Positions 29,450 to 38,759 of a stretch of 64,000 nt of DNA are shown one piece after another; the stretch's first letter is position 1, and each line of letters opens with the position of its first letter. The translations under genes were made by a program, and so were the position numbers. The notes under the pieces were generated by a model. The model had not been told where the DNA came from, made no database searches, and saw only the letters and a program-made list of their open reading frames with translations. Source of the DNA: Candidatus Zhuqueibacterota bacterium. Its GTDB lineage: Bacteria > Zhuqueibacterota > Zhuqueibacteria > Thermofontimicrobiales > Thiofontviventaceae. The stretch lies in the NCBI GenBank assembly GCA_016931935.1, contig JAFGDW010000160.1:1-64000 (forward strand), read 5' to 3'.

Positions 29450-30430
29450 TTGTTTCGTTTTATCCGCATACTCTATATTCTTCTCTGTTTTACATCAGCA
29501 TCATATGCACAGCAGCTAAGCTTACGTACATCTGTTCGTGGCTACGAATCGGGCATGACCATGTCTGCCGGACTCTACAAAGCGTACATCAATGGATTCT
29601 TCTGCTTCAGGAAACTAAATTCCACACCTATTTTTCATCCCAAACATGAAAGTGCATTATATCGATGGTTGATACTAAAATCGTTGACGCCTCATTATAT
29701 TGTCGTGCAGGCTACGGCTTATCCGACCGCAATGAGCAGTAGTTATTTGGAAACCTATCATGTCGATCGTTACCGGCAAATTGAGTTGAATGGCTGGAAT
29801 TGGTTGCATTCCTTAAGTGGGAATGCTGAAGAACCGCACGCATTTTCCATATTATTAGGTAATTTTGCTTTTATGGGGTATCGTGAGTCGCTGGAAAACG
29901 GAACAACACGCTTGCGTCAATCCGGATCAGGCATGGCGGGATTTCTTATAACAACAGGTCCCTGGCACATTCTCGACAATATCCGGATTGATGACCGCTG
30001 GTGGCAGGCAGAGCTCATCCTTACCGGTTTGTTGAATGAGGAACGGGTCCGCAATATGCAATGGAATTTTCGCGCTGGTATAAAATGGCACGATCATCCA
30101 TTGCTTAAAGATGTGATTTTGATTTCGCTTTTCCGTGATTACACCGACTGGCGTGGCTGGACGTGGTCATTGATGCGGAACAGTACATTCAATTATGAAG
30201 CACAATTTCCTCTCCGCCTGGATGGACGACGTGGCAGATTTTCAAATCGACAATTGCTGACGTTTGCCAAAAAAATCCCGTTCACAATTGGGCATCGAAA
30301 TGTAGCATTCCGATTTGGTGGGGGTGTATTGTTGGAAGTGGTGCGAAAATACGATCATGAAATGCGTGAATTTGAACTGCAGAATCAACGCCAATTAATT
30401 TGGTTAATTCAGCCAGGGGTGGAGTTCTGA
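29450..30430 (+). CDS. Predicted outer-membrane beta-barrel protein, unknown family
   Basis: A 326-aa protein I do not recognise. The start is TTG at 29450, supported by AGGAGG 9 bases upstream and by the signal peptide it gives (FIRILYILLCFTSASYA-QQ). Alternating strands, many Trp/Tyr residues and a C-terminal Phe (...QPGVEF) suggest a beta-barrel. It is the last gene of the 19251-30430 cluster, 112 bases after the other barrel gene. No terminator was seen. About 290 bases of repeat-bearing spacer follow. Confidence 0.65.
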   Translation: MFRFIRILYILLCFTSASYAQQLSLRTSVRGYESGMTMSAGLYKAYINGFFCFRKLNSTPIFHPKHESALYRWLILKSLTPHYIVVQATAYPTAMSSSYLETYHVDRYRQIELNGWNWLHSLSGNAEEPHAFSILLGNFAFMGYRESLENGTTRLRQSGSGMAGFLITTGPWHILDNIRIDDRWWQAELILTGLLNEERVRNMQWNFRAGIKWHDHPLLKDVILISLFRDYTDWRGWTWSLMRNSTFNYEAQFPLRLDGRRGRFSNRQLLTFAKKIPFTIGHRNVAFRFGGGVLLEVVRKYDHEMREFELQNQRQLIWLIQPGVEF

Positions 30431-30594
30431 TTTTTTTGCAGAGCGCATAGAGCAAAGCGCATGGCGAGTTCCTTGCCCAGTTTAGTTAATGATAAATTAT
30501 GTAACATGGAATTAGTGATGGCATCGCTTAAATTATGATCTTTCATGAAAATATGTATTATCTATCGTTACTATTTAGTCATTGGCGATGCGTC

Positions 30595-30662
30595 GGCTGA
30601 GCCTGTCGAAGCCAACGACATACTAAAATATTGAGTAAGTGTTGCCTTCGACAAGCTCAGTC
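30595..30662. repeat. REP-like inverted repeat (CTGAGCYTGTCGAAG type)
   Basis: Arms GGCTGAGCCTGTCGAAGCCAAC (30595-30616) and its near-perfect inverse (30641-30662) surround 24 bases. The GAGC(T/C)TGTCGAAG core also occurs in the repeat at 56871-56987. It lies between convergent genes, so it could end transcription from both sides. A GCAGAGCGCATAGAGC fragment at 30437-30452 is shared with the interior of the repeat at 12125-12287. Confidence 0.65.
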
Positions 30663-30722
30663 AACGTAGGTATCCGTAGATCTTTTATAAATTACATGAC
30701 TGAATAGTCACTATCTATCATC

Positions 30723-32555
30723 CTATTTCAGTACTTCTAGCACCTCCAGCGCAAGTTGATGTCTGCCAAACGGCGGCATTAAATACACGCCTTGTACTTG
30801 CGGTCGAATTTCCTCCAGCATCTGCCGGGCAACTTCAATTCCAATTTTTTGTTGAGATTCCTTATCTGATGCCCGTCCCATCCGGTCGCGGATCGGTTGT
30901 GGAATTTCCATACCCGGCACCTCGTTGTGTAGAAATTCAGCATTACGGAAACTGGCGAGCGGCAATATTCCTGCAAGAATAGGCACATTAATGTGGGCAA
31001 CTTTATCCATAAAACGATCAAAATAACGCATATCAAATAATGGCTGAGTCAAAATATATTGAGCGCCGGCATCAATTTTTTGATGGAGCCGATTGATTTC
31101 CTCATCAAAATTAATAGCGCCTGGATTGGCGCCTGCTCCGAGAAAGAAACTTGTTCCTTTTTCGATCGGATTGCCCGCCAGATCATTCCCGTTGTTCAGA
31201 TTACTGGCAATACGCAACAGGCCAATGGCATCGACATTGAACACTGCGGTGGCAGTCGGATAGTCGCCAAGCTTGGGCGGATCGCCGGTAACGCTGAGAA
31301 TGTTGCGCAGACCAAGCGCGGCTGCGCCCAATAAATCCGATTGCATGCCGAGTATATTGCGGTCGCGGCAGGTGTAGTGTAAAATCGTATCGATTTTAAC
31401 CTGTGATTGAATCAGCGCCGCTAATGCTAACGGACTCATACGGGCGCTGGCGCGCGGACCATCGGGAATGTTGACAGCATCCACGCCGGCATCACGAATC
31501 ATCCGGCAACTGGTCAGCACTTTGGTGACATCCGGGCTGCGCGGCGGATTAATTTCAATACAGGTAACGAATTTCTGTTCGCTCAATTTACGGTGCAATT
31601 CGGATTTTATTTCTGCATCCGATGATTTTTTTACATCGATTTTCTGTGAAACCTGCACCGATTGTGTCGTTGTTTCAGCGGGACGCAGCGCTTTTACTGC
31701 GGCCTTAATCGCTCGTATGTGCTCTGGTGTCGTACCACAGCATCCACCGACAATACTCACCCCGGATTGAATGAAGCGTTTGGCATATTCGGCAAAATAT
31801 TCCGGTGAGGCCATATAAATCAAGCGGCCTTCAACAAATTTGGGCATTCCGGCATTGGGCATGGCAGACAGCTTCATCGACGTGAGTTTTGCCATTTCCA
31901 CAATTTTTTCAAAAATTGGTTGCGGACCGGTACTACAATTCACGCCGATGGCGGCAAGCTGATATTGATTCAAACGTTCAACAACCTGTGCAGGGGTCAC
32001 GCCGTAAATCGTGCGTGCATCATCGGAAAACGACACATGGGCGATGATGGGTTTTTCAGATACAGATTGTACAGCCTGAATTGCAATTTCAAGCATGGTT
32101 AAATCACAAAAAGTTTCCAGGAGGAATACATCGACATTGCCATCGTGAAGCGCTTTTGCCTGCTCTGCAAATGCATCATGTGCTTGCTCCTGCGTGATCG
32201 TGCCGAGCGGCTTAATCGGCCAGCCGAGCGGGCCAATCGATCCGGCAACATAAGTTTGATCCCCGGCAACTTCACGAGCAAGGTGCGCACCTTTAAAATT
32301 TATATCGTATAAACGGTCGTCAAGTCCGTGCGGAGCTAATTTAAACCGATTGGCGCCAAATGTATTTGTTTCGATAATATCAGCGCCTGCTTCAATGTAG
32401 GCTTTATGAATATCGGCTACGGTTTTCGGTTGCGACAGATTGAGTTCATCGAAGCACCGATTGATATAAACGCCTTTTGCATAAAGCATTGTCCCCATGG
32501 CGCCGTCCGCAACCAATATTTCATTCTTCAAGCGTTCGATAATGGAAGTTTTCAT
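30723..32555 (-). CDS. Bifunctional homocysteine S-methyltransferase / methylenetetrahydrofolate reductase
   Basis: A 610-aa fusion. Residues about 1-290 are a zinc-dependent homocysteine S-methyltransferase: DGAMGTML at 17-24 and Zn ligands Cys207 (GVNCSTG), Cys272 and Cys273 (GGCCGTTPEH). Residues about 320-610 are an FAD-dependent MTHFR barrel (CIEINPPRSPD, LSVTGDPPKLGDYP, ILTQPLFD). The protein makes methionine and interconverts methylene- and methyl-tetrahydrofolate. Whether methyl-THF is passed directly is not evident. The same fusion is known in Firmicutes (YitJ-type). ATG at 32555 has AGGA 7 bases upstream. It is monocistronic or the distal gene of the leftward set; the 337-base gap upstream carries a hairpin. 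Confidence 0.93.
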   Translation of the reverse strand: MKTSIIERLKNEILVADGAMGTMLYAKGVYINRCFDELNLSQPKTVADIHKAYIEAGADIIETNTFGANRFKLAPHGLDDRLYDINFKGAHLAREVAGDQTYVAGSIGPLGWPIKPLGTITQEQAHDAFAEQAKALHDGNVDVFLLETFCDLTMLEIAIQAVQSVSEKPIIAHVSFSDDARTIYGVTPAQVVERLNQYQLAAIGVNCSTGPQPIFEKIVEMAKLTSMKLSAMPNAGMPKFVEGRLIYMASPEYFAEYAKRFIQSGVSIVGGCCGTTPEHIRAIKAAVKALRPAETTTQSVQVSQKIDVKKSSDAEIKSELHRKLSEQKFVTCIEINPPRSPDVTKVLTSCRMIRDAGVDAVNIPDGPRASARMSPLALAALIQSQVKIDTILHYTCRDRNILGMQSDLLGAAALGLRNILSVTGDPPKLGDYPTATAVFNVDAIGLLRIASNLNNGNDLAGNPIEKGTSFFLGAGANPGAINFDEEINRLHQKIDAGAQYILTQPLFDMRYFDRFMDKVAHINVPILAGILPLASFRNAEFLHNEVPGMEIPQPIRDRMGRASDKESQQKIGIEVARQMLEEIRPQVQGVYLMPPFGRHQLALEVLEVLK

Positions 32556-32892
32556 GATGAATCCTGGTGATTAATTTAATAACAATAGGTCGAAAACCAA
32601 TTGATTTTCGATTGATACAGACAAAATAAATAGTGCTTGAACGAAAGCTGGTGCATTTATACTTCTTACGGATTAGTTTGTAACATGCGGATATTACCGA
32701 TGCCATCGCTTAGAGCGATTGCATCGGTTTAGCTGGGTTACATTCTAAGCCATAGCAGGTATACACTAAGCAGTATCGAAATATGACAGAGTAAAAACGA
32801 CTTCTCATCTTTTGCTCAAGGATGAAAAAAATGAGGACTTTTCGTTCAACCAAAATAATTCCAGCAAGCAGTTAATATAACAAAAAGTTGTA
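32556..32892. other. Intergenic region with hairpin upstream of the methyltransferase/MTHFR gene
   Basis: A 15-bp near-perfect hairpin ACCGATGCCATCGCT/AGCGATTGCATCGGT with a 3-base loop lies at 32696-32728. A GTAACATG...GATGCCATCGCTTA string here is echoed at about 30500-30532 on the other side of the gene (GTAACATG...GATGGCATCGCTTA), so the hairpin is probably a dispersed repeat rather than a riboswitch. I saw no SAM, cobalamin or T-box core. Confidence 0.4.
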
Positions 32893-33411
32893 CTACAATG
32901 CAAGTAAATGTTTGTGAATATATGACAACAAAGCATGCGTGACAAGCGCCACAAAAATGCCAGTGACGATTGCAGAGATGGAGAGAATGGGGAGCAAATA
33001 AAATATACCTGAATGATGCATTAATAGTAATGCAACAAGTGCCAATTGAGTCACGTTATGACTGACAGCGCCAATAATTCCAATTCCGATAATGCTGAAG
33101 GTTTGAGGCAACAACTTAAGAAGGCTGAACATCATGAGTGTTGCGGATATACTTCCGCCAAACGACAGAAAAAATGTCGGATTAAACAAAGTGCCGGTAA
33201 ACAGTGAGCCAAGACAAACGCGGAGTATGGCGACTATTAGCGCCTCTGGAAGCCCGAAAAGATACAGTGCTGCAAGTGTAGACATGTTGGCAAGTCCGGG
33301 CTTTAGCCACGGCAGCGGGCGCGGAATGAGCATCTCAATCATGAAAATGATGAGACCTACTGCCACGAGCAATGCAATCCAGGTGAGTTTTCGATTTCGG
33401 GAAATTATCAT
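32893..33411 (-). CDS. Gx transporter family membrane protein
   Basis: A 172-aa integral membrane protein with about five helices. It matches the Gx-transporter/heptaprenyl diphosphate synthase component I family: WIALLVAVGLIIFMIEML, then PWLKPGLANMSTLAALYLFG, then RVCLGSLFTGTLFNPTFFLSFGG. In many bacteria this family sits beside a NusG-domain-II protein and ApbE (flavin transferase). Here the NusG-II gene is 5 bases upstream but no ApbE is in the window. No Shine-Dalgarno is visible, so translation is probably coupled to the upstream gene. The substrate is unknown. Confidence 0.85.
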   Translation of the reverse strand: MIISRNRKLTWIALLVAVGLIIFMIEMLIPRPLPWLKPGLANMSTLAALYLFGLPEALIVAILRVCLGSLFTGTLFNPTFFLSFGGSISATLMMFSLLKLLPQTFSIIGIGIIGAVSHNVTQLALVALLLMHHSGIFYLLPILSISAIVTGIFVALVTHALLSYIHKHLLAL

Positions 33412-33416
33412 AGGGA

Positions 33417-33809
33417 TTATTCTGTGATGATATCAAATCCGGATTGAGATTCAGCAGTAATACGTACGGAAATACGGTTGGGCACACAAACGAGAATATC
33501 GCCGGGACGCCTTATTGTTCCGGATTCCATGCAATAATGTCTTGGACAGGGGGAAGAAATAATGCTGACCTCGTGCCGATGTATACTAATAGTTGTTTCC
33601 CCTAAAAGACCCTGAAAAGCATATGTACCATCGTGATCGAGCGGGACTTTTTTAACAATTGTTCCGTTGATTTCAACGATAGCTGTGTTACCTGTTTGAA
33701 GGCAAGCATCGCGTACCCAAAAGCTGCCAGAACTCAATAAAATCAGTACGATGATCAGGATAACATCGCCAGTTGTCCAGGGTTTTTTGATTGTATAGTT
33801 GTTATTCAT
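33417..33809 (-). CDS. NusG domain II-containing membrane-anchored protein
   Basis: A 130-aa protein with one TM helix (about residues 14-30, DVILIIVLILLSSGSFWV) and an outward NusG domain II-like domain (AIVEINGTIVKKVPLD). It includes the family motif SPCPRHYCMESGTI, whose Cys residues and conserved CPxxxC-like spacing are typical. ATG at 33809 is chosen because the reading frame upstream would run into the symporter gene; its ribosome-binding site is weak. The Gx-transporter/NusG-II pairing is a known conserved neighbourhood. Confidence 0.82.
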   Translation of the reverse strand: MNNNYTIKKPWTTGDVILIIVLILLSSGSFWVRDACLQTGNTAIVEINGTIVKKVPLDHDGTYAFQGLLGETTISIHRHEVSIISSPCPRHYCMESGTIRRPGDILVCVPNRISVRITAESQSGFDIITE

Positions 33810-33843
33810 GCCCGACAGTACAGTAATAAGCAAAGAAAATAAT

Positions 33844-35346
33844 TCATTTTTTGTATTTTGAACCGATTGCCTGTAAATCATTACACGCGGTTGGTGGCGC
33901 TTTTGTGAATAGAGAAACAACGATAATTGCTAACGTGGCAAACAGGAATCCAGGCACTAATTCATATATTATGTGTTTGAGAGCCGGTGTCTGGTTCCAT
34001 ATAATTGTCGTTAATGTGCCCACACCAAAACCAGCAAAGATTCCCCATTTAGTGGTCCGTTTCCAGTAAAGTGCAAGAATAATTGCCGGTCCCAGGGCTG
34101 CGCCCAGTCCGGCCCAGGCGAATAAAACTAACCAGAAAATAAGCTGCGATCCGCTGAGCGCCAGGCCGGTTGCGATTACTACAATTAATAAAACGACAAT
34201 CCGACTGTACCATACAAGTCGTTGTTGTGAAATTTCACGGCCTTTGTGAATCAGTTTCTGATAAATATCGCGCACAACTCCCGAAGCGGCGACCAACAAT
34301 TGAGAATCCGCTGTCGACATAATCGCAGCAAAAATAGCAGCCACCACCATTCCGAACAGTACAGGATGAAGATGGGTTTGGGCTAGGAATGGGAATATAT
34401 TTTCAGAATCGCTTCCCGGCAATTCGGATGATTGCGAATATACAGCCCGACCGATCAAGCCGATGTAAAGCGCGCCCCATGCCATCACAACATTCCACAC
34501 AGTGCCGATAAGGGCAGACCAGCGCAATTGTCGTGGATCGTCAATCGACATATACCGTACCAGTATATGCGGATTTCCCGGCGATCCAAGACCAATGCCG
34601 ATATAGCCAATAAGTGCACCTACCGAAAGCGAGAACGGATCAATGAGTGAAATATCCAATGCTCTGAGTGAGTTGAGCATTACGGAATATCCGCCATGAT
34701 TGTCGATAACTATAATCGGTAACACAACCAGTGCAATCAGCATAAAAAAAGCCTGAATCATATCCGTAAGGGAAACAGCCAGAAAACCACCAAGAACCGT
34801 ATAAATCAAAACAATTGCAGCCGTAAGCACCATGCCCGAAGATACCGGAATGCCAAACGATGAATAAAAAGCTTTACCACCGCCACTGAATTGTGCTGCG
34901 ATATAGGAAATCATAAAAATCAGAATAATCGTCACAGATGCAATTCGTAATAAACCGGAGTGATCATGAAATCGCGATTCAAAAAAATCAGGTAATGTGA
35001 TGTTGTCCATCCGTTCCGTGAAGCGGCGTAATCGCTTGGCCAGAAATAGAAACAGGAACAATTCAACCAGGATATAGCCGACAACAGCCCAAACTGCCGA
35101 CACACCACGCGTATAGGCCATGCCAGTTACGCCGAGTAATAACCAGGAACTGCGTCCGGATACTACTGCGCTGAGTGCAACCACAAATTGTTTTAGCTTT
35201 CGGCCTGCAAGAAAATATTCACCGATTCCTGCTGATGAAAATCGGGTGGTGAAAATACCGATTCCGATAATTACTGTTAAATAGAAAATAAACGCAGCAA
35301 CAGACCATGGATTACTTGAAACAACAACATTTTCGGCATGCTCCAT
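33844..35346 (-). CDS. Sodium:solute symporter (SSS family, PutP-like)
   Basis: A 500-aa transporter with about 13 predicted helices and the SSS core. Features are EYFLAGRKLKQFVVALSAVVSGRSSW, GLGSPGNPHILVRYMSIDDP and the TM8 sodium-site motif AAIMSTADSQLLVAAS. PutP, which imports proline with Na+, is the nearest well-known relative; the substrate here is not certain. AAGGAG is 5 bases before ATG. The 29-aa membrane peptide gene directly abuts the start (TAA then ATG). Together with a probable Na+-type V-ATPase nearby, this fits a sodium-based economy (inference). Confidence 0.9.
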   Translation of the reverse strand: MEHAENVVVSSNPWSVAAFIFYLTVIIGIGIFTTRFSSAGIGEYFLAGRKLKQFVVALSAVVSGRSSWLLLGVTGMAYTRGVSAVWAVVGYILVELFLFLFLAKRLRRFTERMDNITLPDFFESRFHDHSGLLRIASVTIILIFMISYIAAQFSGGGKAFYSSFGIPVSSGMVLTAAIVLIYTVLGGFLAVSLTDMIQAFFMLIALVVLPIIVIDNHGGYSVMLNSLRALDISLIDPFSLSVGALIGYIGIGLGSPGNPHILVRYMSIDDPRQLRWSALIGTVWNVVMAWGALYIGLIGRAVYSQSSELPGSDSENIFPFLAQTHLHPVLFGMVVAAIFAAIMSTADSQLLVAASGVVRDIYQKLIHKGREISQQRLVWYSRIVVLLIVVIATGLALSGSQLIFWLVLFAWAGLGAALGPAIILALYWKRTTKWGIFAGFGVGTLTTIIWNQTPALKHIIYELVPGFLFATLAIIVVSLFTKAPPTACNDLQAIGSKYKK

Positions 35347-35436
35347 TTATTCTCCTTCCTCTTTCAGTAACAAAAACAAAACAATAGCCAGAGCAGTAAT
35401 ACCCACGGGTAATATGATAAGAGCCATATTGGTCAT
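35347..35436 (-). CDS. Small (29 aa) membrane protein, symporter accessory type
   Basis: Too short for ordinary gene callers. ATG at 35436 has an AAAGG site 7 bases upstream. The frame encodes MTNMALIILPVGITALAIVL plus a short FLLLKEEGE tail: one TM helix with an acidic C-terminus. Its TAA stop is directly followed by the ATG of the SSS symporter, and its last codons contain that gene's Shine-Dalgarno, so the two are translationally coupled. Tiny one-helix proteins encoded right before SSS or NSS transporters are known as symporter small accessory subunits; this fits by size, topology and position. Confidence 0.75.
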   Translation of the reverse strand: MTNMALIILPVGITALAIVLFLLLKEEGE

Positions 35437-35559
35437 AATTTTGCCTTTGGGAAATGGAAATTTATCTACCCCTGCATTCAAAAATAGGGCGGAGAATGGT
35501 GTTTATTTCGTAAGGTAGTAAAACACGCACAAAGAATCAAGCGGAATCTAGCAGGTCTT

Positions 35560-38193
35560 CTATCGGAAAGGTGGTAATAGAATTGTCATCCGTGTGCCCG
35601 ATGGTTCAACGTTCGATGCGAAAATGTTTCCATTATGCTGTTCAACAATTTTTTTACATATAGTTAATCCTAAACCGGTGCCGCTTTCATTCTGACGCGC
35701 CGTAAAAAACGGTTCGAAAATACGTGTGATTTTTTCCCCATCTATCCCGATACCATTATCAGTTATTTGAATTTCAATGTGTTCGTTTTCAGCTAATTTG
35801 GTTTTAATGGTAACCTGACCGTTTTCTGTAAATGCTTCAATACTATTTTGCAGGATATTACGGAATACCAGTTCAAGTCCCATCGGGTCGCCTTTGATGT
35901 AAGGCAGATCGAATGCAAAATCCGTTTGTACTGTGAGCTTTCTACGGTACATATCCTGATATTGATGGGCTATTTTTTGAAGAATTTGATGGATTTCCAA
36001 TACCTCGAATTTCAATTGATGCGGTTTTACATATGTTAAAATATCTTTTGCCATGGAGTGGATACGATGGGTTTGTTGTTTGATTTTGTCCACAAATTCC
36101 AGCAATTCTACGGAATTTATCTGTTTCTCTATACCGTTTTTCAGTAAATAACTGAGCGAAAGAATTACATCCAGGGGGTTGTTGATTTCATGAGTAATTG
36201 CTGCTGTAAATTGGCCGAGCGTTACCAACTTGTCAGTTTCCGCTCGCTTTAACGACAGTAGTTCGTTCTCCCGTTGTGTTTGTTTTAACTGTGAAATGTC
36301 TTCACATACAATTAGTGAGATTGCATCGCCAGCTTTTGATACAATGCTGCGAATCATCTGCTTGACCGAAATTTCACTGCCATCGGCTTTCACAAACCTT
36401 AATTCCATGTGTAAAAGGTCTTCATCAGCATCAATGAAATTATGATAGGCGTGTGAAAATGTATCCAGATCTTCCGGATGGATCCATTCAATCAGAGATT
36501 TGCCCATCATATCTGTTGGAATGTATCCCAATTGTTGAGCGCCAAATTTATTAACGGATAAAATAATACCGGCCTGATCAACCGTAAAATACATGGCAGG
36601 ATTTTCTTCGTACAATAATTGGAATTCTTCCTTTTTTATTGCCAATTCATCCTTCATGCGTTTGGATTCGCTAATATCGAGCGCTGATACCAAAACAGCA
36701 GGTTTGCCATTAAACAGGATAATACCCAAAGAACATGCCATCCAAATACGTGATCCATCTTTACAGTATATCTTAACATCGCGACGTGCACGAATGTTCG
36801 AATGGTCTTCATTTTTGGCGCGCTCTAATAAATTTAATCCACGTTTGTTTATATCATCTTTCATCTCTGGAGCGATTGTGTCCCAGAAGTTCATGGCGAG
36901 AAGTTCATCTTTTGTATAGCCGGTTGCTTCAGATGCAGCAGAATTCACATAAACAGTTTTTGTGCCTTGAAAAATGATGATTGGAGTCGGTAATACTTCG
37001 GTGAGAATTCGAAATCTTTCGTTGCGTTCCTGCAATTCCTGTTGAGCGATTTTTGTTTCGGTGATATCAATTGTGGTGCTGATGATAGTCGGTTTTCCGT
37101 TGAAATGGATTTTATCGATCGTACAGTAGCCCCATCGCACGGAGCCATCTTTTCGGACAAAGCTTAATTCAACCTGTTTTACCGGCAAAAACGGTTCATT
37201 ATTTCGGGCAGCCTCAAGCACTTGATGGCCTGTTTGTTTCATGCTCTCTCGCATATTCGGATGGAATGGATCCCAAAAATTCATGTCAAGCAGTTCATCT
37301 TTTGAATAGCCTGTCATTTGAGATGTGGCTGCATTTACATAACAAATTTTATTTTCATTGAAGATTATCACCGATGCCGGGAGTAGTTCTGTTAATTGTC
37401 GAAACTGTTCTTCTTTTTCACGGGCTTCCTCGCGTGCTTTTTTGTGATCGGTAATATCAAAAGCTGTACCCAGTCTGGCGGAGTGTCCGTTATATTCAAT
37501 TTGTCCATTTGAGAACAACAGCCAACGAGTTTTTCCATCCTTGCGAAGTATTTTTACTTCATTCCGGGTATAGTCACTTTCTTCGCTAATATTATCTTTT
37601 GCTTGATTTGATAATCCAGCCTCACGAATATCATCCCGCATATCCGGATGAATCACTTCCCAGAATTTCATGGAAAGCAATTCTTCCTTGGAGTAGCCGG
37701 TTATTTCCGATGCTGCAGTATTAACATAGACGTTTTTATGGCCTTGAAATATGAATATAGCGGCCGTAAGCAACTCTGTAAGGCTGCCAAAGCGCTGTTC
37801 ACTTTTTCGTAACGCTTCGGCTGCCATTTTGTGCTGGGTTCTGTCGATCGTTTGTACAAGTATGAAACAGGGTTCTACATATGCGTATTTTACTAATAAA
37901 TATTTGGTTTCACCTGATGTCTGAAATTTATAGGATAGCTCTCTGTCAAATGTCGATTGATCACGAAAACAGGAGTACATTTCTTTTTGTATTTCAGGAT
38001 TAGCAGCATACAATTGTGTTAATCGAATGCGACGAAATTTTTCAATCTTGCCATTTGTAATGTAATTTGCAGCGTTATTAAAGTCTATAAGAATGAAATC
38101 ATCTGGATCACTAATTTTTTGCCAAATATATGTCGGTATGGGGCTATGTTTATAATAAAGCGATTTTAATATTTCCGGGTTGTACGATATCAT
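35560..38193 (-). CDS. Multi-PAS sensor histidine kinase
   Basis: An 877-aa soluble kinase without TM helices. An N-terminal PAS-like region (about 1-120) is followed by three similar PAS domains (about 135-255, 262-385, 390-515), each with a YVN(S/T)AASE-TGY(S/T)K-ELL-MxFW core, then a more divergent PAS (about 520-645). The HisKA H-box FTAAITHEINNPLDVI has phospho-acceptor His668. ATPase motifs are NILQNSIEAF, DNGIGID and GTGLGLTICKKI. The three near-identical PAS domains point to recent internal duplication. No response regulator is adjacent. The start has a weak ribosome-binding site. Ligand and target are unknown. Confidence 0.9.
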   Translation of the reverse strand: MISYNPEILKSLYYKHSPIPTYIWQKISDPDDFILIDFNNAANYITNGKIEKFRRIRLTQLYAANPEIQKEMYSCFRDQSTFDRELSYKFQTSGETKYLLVKYAYVEPCFILVQTIDRTQHKMAAEALRKSEQRFGSLTELLTAAIFIFQGHKNVYVNTAASEITGYSKEELLSMKFWEVIHPDMRDDIREAGLSNQAKDNISEESDYTRNEVKILRKDGKTRWLLFSNGQIEYNGHSARLGTAFDITDHKKAREEAREKEEQFRQLTELLPASVIIFNENKICYVNAATSQMTGYSKDELLDMNFWDPFHPNMRESMKQTGHQVLEAARNNEPFLPVKQVELSFVRKDGSVRWGYCTIDKIHFNGKPTIISTTIDITETKIAQQELQERNERFRILTEVLPTPIIIFQGTKTVYVNSAASEATGYTKDELLAMNFWDTIAPEMKDDINKRGLNLLERAKNEDHSNIRARRDVKIYCKDGSRIWMACSLGIILFNGKPAVLVSALDISESKRMKDELAIKKEEFQLLYEENPAMYFTVDQAGIILSVNKFGAQQLGYIPTDMMGKSLIEWIHPEDLDTFSHAYHNFIDADEDLLHMELRFVKADGSEISVKQMIRSIVSKAGDAISLIVCEDISQLKQTQRENELLSLKRAETDKLVTLGQFTAAITHEINNPLDVILSLSYLLKNGIEKQINSVELLEFVDKIKQQTHRIHSMAKDILTYVKPHQLKFEVLEIHQILQKIAHQYQDMYRRKLTVQTDFAFDLPYIKGDPMGLELVFRNILQNSIEAFTENGQVTIKTKLAENEHIEIQITDNGIGIDGEKITRIFEPFFTARQNESGTGLGLTICKKIVEQHNGNIFASNVEPSGTRMTILLPPFR

Positions 38194-38759
38194 ATTGATA
38201 GTCCGAAATTGTGAATTGGGGGATTGTGTTTTGTAAGTGGTGAATTTGACATTAACTTAGAATATAAACAATTTGATAAGGAAGATATACATTTCTTTAA
38301 TTAATGTCAAGCAAATATTCTTTCACTTTTTCTATCTCGTAATATTCATGGTTATTACATAAATATATTATTTAACTTATTAAGGAATATAAAAAAAGAG
38401 CGATATTTTGAAAGACAGGAATAAAACATTTTGATCTCATTAGTAATATAGCTCTAAAAATTATATTTACGCAATATTTAGAACGATAAGTTTGTTTGTA
38501 ATGTTAAAACTGGTTGTATATAAAAAATAGGATATGTTTCATTTTTGAAAAAAATATTCACAAAAATTGTTGCAATTTTAGATTTCTTTCATTACATTAG
38601 GGTTCCTTTTTTTGACCCTCAAGCATTTCCACATGTTTTGCTCTTTAGTAACTGGTTCACCTCAAAAGTGAATTTCCAGGAAATTTATTAGTACTGAGAC
38701 AAGATTCCCATCTGTGTATTTGAAAAACAGAAAACGGGACTTAAACAGGAGGATTCTAA
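38194..38759. other. Divergent AT-rich intergenic region
   Basis: 566 bases between the PAS kinase (leftward) and the V-ATPase operon (rightward). Very AT-rich, with poly-T and poly-A runs. It must hold both promoters, but none could be assigned with confidence. No ORF or RNA gene was recognised. Confidence 0.45.

Noticed and set aside
32556-32892. SAM, cobalamin or T-box riboswitch before the methyltransferase/MTHFR gene
   Set aside because: The only strong structure is a simple 15-bp hairpin whose sequence echoes at 30500-30532. No riboswitch core was recognised.
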